Below the pieces are notes generated by a model. The model did not search any database. It saw nothing but the letters and a program-made list of their open reading frames with translations, and had not been told where the DNA came from. Made by a program: the position numbers and the translations under genes. Of a stretch of DNA of 39,311 nucleotides, positions 30,998-38,160 are shown in pieces; position 1 is the stretch's first letter; each line of letters opens with the position of its first letter. Source of the DNA: an uncultured Candidatus Saccharibacteria bacterium (GTDB taxonomy: Bacteria; Patescibacteriota; Saccharimonadia; Saccharimonadales; Saccharimonadaceae); NCBI GenBank assembly GCA_934717805.1, contig CAKUZG010000003.1, positions 1 to 39,311 on the forward strand, in the 5' to 3' direction.

Positions 30998-32309
30998 TAA
31001 ATTGCTCGCCTCGATCAACATAGCTTTTGAACATATCAAAACTTGCGTGCGCTGGGCTTAAAATAACCACGTCGCCACTTTGAGCATTTTCGAAAGAAGT
31101 TTTCACAACTTCTTGCATATTTGTCTCTCGACCTAAATTTATAAACCGCTCAAAACCCACTTGAGTTAATTTTTGGGCTAATTTCGAAGATTCCGCGCCC
31201 ATTAAAATCACTTTTCGAAGCTCATTTTCTGACGAATTGGAGATTTTAGCAATCAATTCACTCAAATCTGCACCTTTGTCATTACCGCCAAGAATTAAAA
31301 TTTTCGGTTGGCTAAATGAATTAAGCGCCGCAATCGCACTGCCAGGAGTTGTTGCAATAGAATCATCATAAAAACGCACCCCAGAAACTTCTTTCACAAA
31401 TTTCAACCGATGTGGTAATCCAGTAAAACTTGAAAGACCTTTTTGCCAAAAATCAAAAATTTCTTCAAGCGCAAAACCTTTTTCACGTAATAAATCAAAA
31501 GTTGCAATCATTGCTGCACAAGCATTTTTCTGATTGTGTTCACCAGGAATTTTTAAAATATCTGTACTAAAAATTAGTTCATCACCCCATAAAAATTGAC
31601 CATTTTGAACATGTGCTAAATCATAATTTGGAAACGGCTGGAGCTCAGATTTTAAATTTGCTTTTAAGTTTTCTACCGCACTCAAAACCGTTGGATTTTC
31701 TTGGTTAAAAATAAAGAAATCGCCCTCTTTTTGATTTTTTGCAATATTTAATTTAGCCTGAACATAATCTTCAAAACTATCATGAACATCCAAGTGATCT
31801 GGCTCAATATTGTTTAAAATTGAAATATGTGGCGATTTTTGCGCATCCCAAAGTTGAAAACTGCTTAATTCATAAACAACTGCGTCTTGATCGCCAATCT
31901 CATTCAGTTTATCTAGTGCAGGAACGCCAATATTGCCGAGTAAATGAGTTTTTAATCCTGCGGCTCGCAAAATTTCAGCAATAAAACTTGAAACCGTTCC
32001 CTTGCCTTTTGAACCTGTTACACCGATAATTGGAGCTGGGCAGTTTTCGAAAAATAAATTTGTAACAGATGTAATTTTAGCATTTTTTGGCAATCGTGAA
32101 GGATTTACAGCCGGTGTTCGCACGATTAAATCTGCTTGGATTTTTGAAAAATCGTGAAAATTACCAAAAAATTTTACATCTTCTGGCAATTTTAGCTTTC
32201 CGTTTTCGCGTTCGTCATAAACTTCGAAAACCGTGTTTTTATCTAATTTTTTAAAATATTCATAAGCGCTTTTTGTTTCAAGACCAAAACCAATTAATGC
32301 AATTTTCAT
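30975..32309 (-). CDS. murD: MurD, UDP-MurNAc-L-Ala:D-Glu ligase
   Basis: 444 aa Mur ligase that adds D-glutamate to UDP-MurNAc-L-Ala in the cytoplasm. The Rossmann start (MKIALIGFGLETKS), ATP loop VTGSKGKGTVSSF, ELSSFQL, NNIEPDHLDVH, and the C-terminal LSPAHASFDMFKSYVDRGEQF are the MurD order. The ATP loop reads GSKGKGT where most Mur ligases have G(T/S)NGKTT/ST. AAGGAG precedes the ATG at 32309; an upstream in-frame start (32369) would lack an SD. It is far from the main cell-wall cluster at 0.3-8.2 kb, showing that the pathway genes are scattered. Confidence 0.93.
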   Translation of the reverse strand: MKIALIGFGLETKSAYEYFKKLDKNTVFEVYDERENGKLKLPEDVKFFGNFHDFSKIQADLIVRTPAVNPSRLPKNAKITSVTNLFFENCPAPIIGVTGSKGKGTVSSFIAEILRAAGLKTHLLGNIGVPALDKLNEIGDQDAVVYELSSFQLWDAQKSPHISILNNIEPDHLDVHDSFEDYVQAKLNIAKNQKEGDFFIFNQENPTVLSAVENLKANLKSELQPFPNYDLAHVQNGQFLWGDELIFSTDILKIPGEHNQKNACAAMIATFDLLREKGFALEEIFDFWQKGLSSFTGLPHRLKFVKEVSGVRFYDDSIATTPGSAIAALNSFSQPKILILGGNDKGADLSELIAKISNSSENELRKVILMGAESSKLAQKLTQVGFERFINLGRETNMQEVVKTSFENAQSGDVVILSPAHASFDMFKSYVDRGEQFIENVNLL

Positions 32310-32361
32310 ATTTCTCCTTTTTAGGTTAAATTCTATTTTTATTTTAGCATATTTACACAGA

Positions 32362-32390
32362 AAAAACACCCCTTAAACTGGGGTGTTTTT
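32362..32390 (-). terminator. strong terminator of the VirB6-like gene
   Basis: AAAAACACCCC (32362-32372) pairs perfectly with GGGGTGTTTTT (32380-32390), 7-base loop; the minus strand ends in TTTTTT. It lies 10 nt after the stop codon. Confidence 0.9.
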
Positions 32391-32400
32391 ATTTAGAGCG

Positions 32401-35133
32401 CTATGGACCAAACCTTCTTCTTCTATTCGGTGGTAGATATCCTTGATCTGATGGAAAAGCACGTCTAGGTCTAGGTGCTGGTGCTGGCGTAGGATTGGCA
32501 GGAGCAGCTGCAGCAGGAGCGTTTGCTTTAGCAAGATTTGACATCTCTTTAAAGTTCCTCTCCTGGTTAGGTGTCAAGAACATCTTACCATCGTTATGTG
32601 CCTTGAGTGCCTGATCGGCAACTTTACCCATATTTTGCGCATGTGAAATTTGGTTTTGATCACCACTATCAAATGCACTTTTCATAGCGTTAATAGCTTG
32701 GTTATTTGCAGGATTAGGCTTAGACATTTCTGACCAACCAGCCATCTTTTGAGCGTTTGCACCAGAATAAGTTGAAGCTTGTTGCTGGAAGTCTGAAACC
32801 TTCTGTAGATTACCGCTAGATGGGTTCTGAGCAAGAGCTTTAGCCATAGCTGGGTTTGCACTTTTCATATCAGAACTCATATTTGAGTTAATCTGTGCCA
32901 TTGCGGTTTGTATTTGAGCTTCAGTTGAATTCTCTAAAGCATCATCAATAATTTTAGCCGTGGCCGCAGTTTTATCGGCAGCGCTTAGGTTAGAGTTTGC
33001 AACTGCTTGCGTGAGTGCACCTTGCATCATTCCCTTCTGTGTTGGATCACTTACATTAGAAATTTTTTGTAGGTAATTATCAACATTACCAACATCACCA
33101 GCAATTCCGTTTCTCATAACATGAGACATACCTTCAACCTGTTTTTTCTCATGAGCAGCAATTTCACCACCCAAGACTGCAACTCTAGCATGCTCCGCTT
33201 CAGTTAGATTGTCTTTACCTAAGAGCCTATCAAGCTCTCTCTTATTCCTTGCGTGTCTTCGAGTAGCCTTACCTTGTTGGTATTTTTCCTCACGAGCATC
33301 CTTACCAATTGCAAGACCATTAATCTTTCTACTACCTTCCCATTCTTTAAAGCGCCTCATTGGTCGGCCATTTTCAGTAGCATTAGCGAGTCTACCAGAC
33401 ATTCGGTCAAGAGTTCCACGCAAATTACCACCTGTTAGGCCATCAATAATCGAAAGCACACTCTTAATGATAGCAACAATTGTAAACAGTGAAAGAATTG
33501 GTAATAGACCGTAAGCAACCTTTAAGAGCGGACTAGTCTCATTGCTATATAGCAAGTTTGAGACAAAAATTGCACCACCAACAACTAATGAACAAATTGG
33601 ATAAATCATTAACATGTTTTTTAAGAACTTTGCCCATTTTCTGAAGAAGCCTTCAGTGTTTGGTAGAATTCCGGCAACAAAAGCTAATGGCGAAATAACT
33701 ACAAGCACAATCACGGCAGCTTGTCGAACCAGCAAGATAAATACCATCATAATTAAGGCAAGTGCCGCCGAGAAGAGGAATAGTAGAATTGAAGATCCAG
33801 CAGCAAGAACGCCAGTGATAGCCGCAGCAGTACCAACACCAAGAACAGCAGTTCCACCCAAGATCTGCTCGACAGGACTATCTTTTTGCTGAGAGTCACT
33901 TGAATATTGCCAAGAACCATCACCGGTAAGCCACTCAAACAGCGTATGTCCAACAATGTTAGAGATATCAATCATTATAACAGAAATATACCAAGAAATA
34001 TTAACCAAAATTGCAAAAACAATAATTTTTGGCAGCATCTTCTTGATACCATAGTTAGAAATTCCAACACCTGAAACTTGTGAGAAAATGATAATCGCCA
34101 GAACTATAACAAAGAAGACATTGGCCATATCACGAAAGCCAGACCAAGTTTTAAACGCAGGTTTATCTTGTTGGAAGATTTCATCAGCCTTAATGTTCAA
34201 AAAGTGTTGTTGCATAAGGCTATAGATGCTAACAACCATACCGTTTGAACCGCGAATAATCGGACACATGATCCAACCAATCCATTCGATTGCACAAGAG
34301 TTTTTATCTTTAGAGCCATCGCTATCGCCGTCATCATCACCAGCTGGATTGTTCTTACATTCCTCACTGTCTTGGTTTTCTTTTTTATTACACTTTTCTA
34401 CATTATCACCAGCTTTGGTACCTTTTTTAGCACAAGTATAAACACCCCTTTTTGACTTACCCCAAAGCACCATTCCCTTCTCTGTGAAGTCTTTAAGTTG
34501 AGTTTTTTCACTCTTTTCATATCCTTTAGCACAATCACCGGCTGTTAGATATTTATTAGGCAAGGAGCTCATATTATTATAACCCTGAGGATCTCCGTTC
34601 ATGTCATTTAAGTAGCAGTTCTCTTCACTACTCTGTCGGTTACCCACATTTCCACCCACACCCCAATATCCACCAATTTTCTTACACTCATCTGGTCCTA
34701 GCTTGTCTTTAGTGGATCTGCCTTTAGGGTAAGCGGTATTCTTATCTTTTTTTCCTTTTCTTTCACAAACATTAACACCATTATAGTCTTTCTTACTATA
34801 CCCTTGAAAACAACTACCACCATCATTCAAGACATATTTATCATAACCGGACATATACTCCGGACCCTCTATTGTTAACGGCGTAGTCTTACCAACTTTA
34901 CCATCTTTAATATCCGGTATGTTAACCTTACAACCCCTGTGACCTCCGTTAGCTGGTTGATATTCAAAACCCCCATCTTTACAGTCTGCAACACTATACC
35001 TATAGTCCTCTGTAAAATACTCCGCATAAGCCTGATAGCGATTATCTACTACAGATGTTGCTATCGTAAACAAAGCTAAAATAGCTAAAAATAGCCCCTT
35101 TTTGTTTTTTAACCCAACCCAAAAAATATTCAT
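32401..35133 (-). CDS. large VirB6/TrbL-like polytopic membrane protein with Cys-rich ectodomain
   Basis: 910 aa. A signal-anchor (about 12-35) is followed by an ectodomain of about 240 residues rich in Cys, Gly, Lys and Asp (many C-K/C-E repeats such as CKDGGFEYQ and CNKKENQD). Then come about seven membrane helices (about 325-575), with the hallmark segment VVISPLAFVAGILPNTEGFFRKWAKFLKN, and a cytoplasmic C-terminal part of about 330 residues made of helical, Ala/Asn/Gln-rich sequence ending in a Pro/Arg-rich tail. It fits VirB6/TrbL-like proteins that form the inner-membrane channel of type IV secretion systems. No other T4SS gene is in the window. It lacks any TTCGAA site over 2.7 kb. Strong terminator and own promoter make it a single unit. 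Confidence 0.7.
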   Translation of the reverse strand: MNIFWVGLKNKKGLFLAILALFTIATSVVDNRYQAYAEYFTEDYRYSVADCKDGGFEYQPANGGHRGCKVNIPDIKDGKVGKTTPLTIEGPEYMSGYDKYVLNDGGSCFQGYSKKDYNGVNVCERKGKKDKNTAYPKGRSTKDKLGPDECKKIGGYWGVGGNVGNRQSSEENCYLNDMNGDPQGYNNMSSLPNKYLTAGDCAKGYEKSEKTQLKDFTEKGMVLWGKSKRGVYTCAKKGTKAGDNVEKCNKKENQDSEECKNNPAGDDDGDSDGSKDKNSCAIEWIGWIMCPIIRGSNGMVVSIYSLMQQHFLNIKADEIFQQDKPAFKTWSGFRDMANVFFVIVLAIIIFSQVSGVGISNYGIKKMLPKIIVFAILVNISWYISVIMIDISNIVGHTLFEWLTGDGSWQYSSDSQQKDSPVEQILGGTAVLGVGTAAAITGVLAAGSSILLFLFSAALALIMMVFILLVRQAAVIVLVVISPLAFVAGILPNTEGFFRKWAKFLKNMLMIYPICSLVVGGAIFVSNLLYSNETSPLLKVAYGLLPILSLFTIVAIIKSVLSIIDGLTGGNLRGTLDRMSGRLANATENGRPMRRFKEWEGSRKINGLAIGKDAREEKYQQGKATRRHARNKRELDRLLGKDNLTEAEHARVAVLGGEIAAHEKKQVEGMSHVMRNGIAGDVGNVDNYLQKISNVSDPTQKGMMQGALTQAVANSNLSAADKTAATAKIIDDALENSTEAQIQTAMAQINSNMSSDMKSANPAMAKALAQNPSSGNLQKVSDFQQQASTYSGANAQKMAGWSEMSKPNPANNQAINAMKSAFDSGDQNQISHAQNMGKVADQALKAHNDGKMFLTPNQERNFKEMSNLAKANAPAAAAPANPTPAPAPRPRRAFPSDQGYLPPNRRRRFGP

Positions 35134-35142
35134 AATGCTTAT

Positions 35143-35171
35143 ATTTAATCACAAAAAAGTTAAAAAATCAA
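35143..35171 (-). promoter_or_regulatory. promoter of the VirB6-like gene
   Basis: Minus-strand TTGATT (35171-35166), 17-nt spacer ending in TGA, TTAAAT (35148-35143), 9 nt to the ATG and no SD; nearly leaderless. Confidence 0.6.
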
Positions 35172-35196
35172 TACAATTATGCTTTTTAAAATAATA

Positions 35197-35225
35197 AAAA
35201 TAGCCCGTTAAGATTGAGCTATTTT
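35197..35225 (-). terminator. terminator of the DUF2207-like gene
   Basis: AAAATAGC (35197-35204) pairs with GCTATTTT (35218-35225); the minus strand continues TTATTATTTT. Confidence 0.7.
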
Positions 35226-35245
35226 GAAAGGTTTGGTGCGAGGTT

Positions 35246-37141
35246 TTACCAACCGCCACCACCGCCACCGCCGGCACCACCGCCAGAGAATCCGCCACCG
35301 CCGCCAGAACCACCAGAGCTTGGTGCAGAATAACTATTAACGGCACTATTAAAGCTGCTGAGCGTATCTGCAAAAACGGCTGCGTTGAATGCGGTCATAC
35401 CAGAATACCAATCTGGTTGATAATCATCGTTTGCGAATTCAACTTCGAGAACCTTTGCCCAAGATTTTTCGAGACCAAACAAAGCCGCCCAAGGCAAAAG
35501 TTTTTCGTAAAGTTTAACGCGTGAACCGCCAAATTCATTCTTAAAGCGTTCAGAATTTTCAAGGCTTTGAAGATATTTGAGCCGTTCACTTTCAGCAACT
35601 GAAATATAAAGCTTTAATCCCATTAGATAGTTCTTCATTTCATAACCTTTTTTGGATGGAAGTTTAGTATTCACGACAATAATAATTAGTGTTGAGAATA
35701 TACCCACAACTATAACCGAAAGGAAGATGAAAGGATGCCACTTTGAAACAGTTGAAAGCGCTGAAAATGTAAAATCGCTAAAGAAGAATGATGCAAAGAT
35801 TAAAACATTAGTAACATACGCAAAGATGCGTGCTTTTTTGTTGAAAGCTGGTTCGTTTTGATCGTAATAATCTGTTTCTTTAAATCCGTCGTTTGAAATT
35901 CTTGATGAAATATTTGATGCAACAGAAGAATCCATGGTTTTCGAAAGGCTAAGTTCTTCGCCATCAACAAAGAAGCATTCCAAAAGTTCGCGCATATCTG
36001 GGTTTAAACCTTTGTAATTTAGCAGTTTTATTTTGTAAGCTTTATGTTTGCCAAAAAGGTTTTTCTTCTCTTCTTCCTCGATTAGAATATTACCATTAAC
36101 TGCAAAAAATAACATTGCAGCGGTAATTTTTTTGTTCGATTTGACCAAATTTCCAGCATCAAGAATATCTAAATCTTCGATTTTTGGTGGTAAATATTGC
36201 GGAACAACCGTTTTAGCCTCTTTCGAAAGTGAATTTCGTTTTCGAATTGCATTTTTCTTGTAGCAAACTATAATGGCTGAAATTGCAATTATCAAAGCAA
36301 TAATCATGCAAATAATTGCCACAATAACCGTAATCACATCTAAAGAGTTAGGCGTTGGTTGTGCGAATTTATTGTTAAAATTCATCAAAAATGTTACGCT
36401 TTGGTTGCCTAAAACATTCTTTTCAGAAAATGTAAATTCACCATTTTTTTGGTTTAGATATGATTTTTCACATTGAGTATCTGAGCCGTATGCGCCAGAA
36501 AAACACTTTGCAACACCTTTAAATTCGTTTTTAACAGATTGATCTAAGATGACTCTTCCTGAAACTTCACCAAACTGCTGCTGCCACTGCGAACCATTCA
36601 CATTAACGATCAAAAATTGTTGATCTTTTTGGTTACCTTCCCCAGCTTTTAGAATATTTTTTAGATGATATTTGATTTGGTATTCGTGTCGACCAGAAAC
36701 ATATTGGCCAGCGTCACCAATTCGAAAAACAATATTACCATTATCTTGTCTTGTGCTATATGGAACTCTTACGCCGTCCATCGCAATTTCGGCTTTACCG
36801 TCAAAAATAGTTTTGCCGTTATAATATTTTGGAATAGCGCGTTCGATTCCGTGATTAACGTTATTAAGGATGAAACTTGCTGAAATTTGTTCGGTTACTT
36901 CAAGATCGGTATCACCCTTTTGATTAGCACTAAACCTATAAGTTCCATCAAATTTTCGAATTTTAATATTCTGATTCTTCTCTTGAAGTTCTCTTTGTTC
37001 GGCAGCGGTATCTCTTCTTCTACGACGCGCAAAAGCTTGATGCGAAAAACTTGCCGAAACAAAACTAGTTGCCAAAACCGCCACTAAAAATAGTGACGTA
37101 ATTTTGGTAATTTTTTGTAAACGATTATTTTGTGATTTCAT
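35246..37141 (-). CDS. DUF2207-like membrane protein with Gly-rich tail
   Basis: 631 aa. A signal peptide (about 1-38, ending AFA) precedes an Arg-rich junction and a beta-rich extracytoplasmic domain (about 60-265, including DLEVTEQISASFILNNVNHGIERAIP). A membrane helix follows (about 272-298), then a cytoplasmic part (about 300-435) and two helices (about 442-460 and 470-495). The protein ends with a Ser/Gly-rich tail finishing GGGGGW. This order and tail are typical of DUF2207 proteins, a widespread family without known function. It overlaps the dehydrogenase gene by 17 nt and is likely co-transcribed with it. Confidence 0.82.
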   Translation of the reverse strand: MKSQNNRLQKITKITSLFLVAVLATSFVSASFSHQAFARRRRRDTAAEQRELQEKNQNIKIRKFDGTYRFSANQKGDTDLEVTEQISASFILNNVNHGIERAIPKYYNGKTIFDGKAEIAMDGVRVPYSTRQDNGNIVFRIGDAGQYVSGRHEYQIKYHLKNILKAGEGNQKDQQFLIVNVNGSQWQQQFGEVSGRVILDQSVKNEFKGVAKCFSGAYGSDTQCEKSYLNQKNGEFTFSEKNVLGNQSVTFLMNFNNKFAQPTPNSLDVITVIVAIICMIIALIIAISAIIVCYKKNAIRKRNSLSKEAKTVVPQYLPPKIEDLDILDAGNLVKSNKKITAAMLFFAVNGNILIEEEEKKNLFGKHKAYKIKLLNYKGLNPDMRELLECFFVDGEELSLSKTMDSSVASNISSRISNDGFKETDYYDQNEPAFNKKARIFAYVTNVLIFASFFFSDFTFSALSTVSKWHPFIFLSVIVVGIFSTLIIIVVNTKLPSKKGYEMKNYLMGLKLYISVAESERLKYLQSLENSERFKNEFGGSRVKLYEKLLPWAALFGLEKSWAKVLEVEFANDDYQPDWYSGMTAFNAAVFADTLSSFNSAVNSYSAPSSGGSGGGGGFSGGGAGGGGGGGW

Positions 37142-38114
37142 TATCGGTTGTTCCCGCGTTCTTAAAGCTGATTAGGTTTTCTGTTGACATTTTAACCATA
37201 TTTTGAACGGCAACATCTGTATTAAACGCAACGTGCGGCGTAATAATAACATTTGGAAAATTCGACAAATCGCGATAAACTGAATCTTTGATGATTTTTC
37301 CGCTTAGATCTTTTCGAATAAGGTCTTTTTCGTTTTCGAAAACATCAAGGCCAGCCGCAGCAACTTTTCCGCTAACTAACGCATCGCGCAAATCTGCGGT
37401 ATTGATGTGCCCGCCACGAGCAGTATTTATGATAACCACGCCATCTTTCATTTTAGCAATGCTTTCGGCATTAATAATGTGGTGATTTTCGTGTGTTAGT
37501 GGAATATGAAGCGAGATTAAATCACTTTCCGCAAAAATTTCATCAAGAGATTTATATTCTAAGATATTTTGCGCTTGTGGATTCTGGAAAGTATCGTACG
37601 CAATAATTTTAGCACCAAAAGCCTTGAAAACTTTAGCTGTTGTTAAGCCAATGTGGCCTGTGCCGATAATTCCAACCGTCATAGTGTTAAGTTCGCGACC
37701 CATTAAATTATCAACCGAGAAATTCTGGTTTTTTGCACGCGAAAGACAAAGTGGAATGTTTCGAATTGTTGCAAGTGCAAGCGCAACTGCAAATTCAGCA
37801 ATCGCACTTGGTGAATATTGCGGAACGTTCGAAATTTTAATTCCAAAACTTTTAGCCTTTTCAATATCTATTCCATCAAATCCAGCTGTTCGAACCGTAA
37901 AATAAGAAATTCCCATTTTCGAAAGCGGTTCCCAAACATCGTTTAGTTCTTCACTTGAAGTATATGAAGAAACCGCATCGAAACCTTCAGCTAATTTTAC
38001 AGTTTCAGCGTTTAAATCTTTTGAAGTTGTAGCATATTCAATGCCAAATTGCTCCGCAAATTTTTCAAAATATTGGAGCTCGTCTTTTCGTACACTGTAA
38101 GCAATAATTTTCAT
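37125..38114 (-). CDS. D-2-hydroxyacid dehydrogenase (D-lactate dehydrogenase type)
   Basis: 329 aa NAD-dependent dehydrogenase. The nucleotide fold has GIIGTGHIGLTTAKVFKAFG, followed by an acidic residue at the end of the second strand (IIAYD). Catalytic positions are visible: Arg in INTARGGHIN, Glu in GLDVFENEKDL and His in ITPHVAFNT. The N-terminal VRKDELQYFEKFAEQF and YFTVRTAGFDGIDIEKA fit D-lactate dehydrogenases best. It would regenerate NAD+ by reducing pyruvate, plausible for a fermenting CPR organism. The ATG at 38114 is used; an in-frame TTG at 38123 is covered by the -10. Confidence 0.9.
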   Translation of the reverse strand: MKIIAYSVRKDELQYFEKFAEQFGIEYATTSKDLNAETVKLAEGFDAVSSYTSSEELNDVWEPLSKMGISYFTVRTAGFDGIDIEKAKSFGIKISNVPQYSPSAIAEFAVALALATIRNIPLCLSRAKNQNFSVDNLMGRELNTMTVGIIGTGHIGLTTAKVFKAFGAKIIAYDTFQNPQAQNILEYKSLDEIFAESDLISLHIPLTHENHHIINAESIAKMKDGVVIINTARGGHINTADLRDALVSGKVAAAGLDVFENEKDLIRKDLSGKIIKDSVYRDLSNFPNVIITPHVAFNTDVAVQNMVKMSTENLISFKNAGTTDNEITK

Positions 38115-38122
38115 ATATAACA

Positions 38123-38151
38123 ATTATAATGCTTAAGGCTTGTTTTTTCAA
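38123..38151 (-). promoter_or_regulatory. promoter of the dehydrogenase-DUF2207 unit
   Basis: Minus-strand TTGAAA (38151-38146), 17-nt spacer, TATAAT (38128-38123), 8 nt to the ATG. Confidence 0.7.
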
Positions 38152-38160
38152 GATTTTTAA

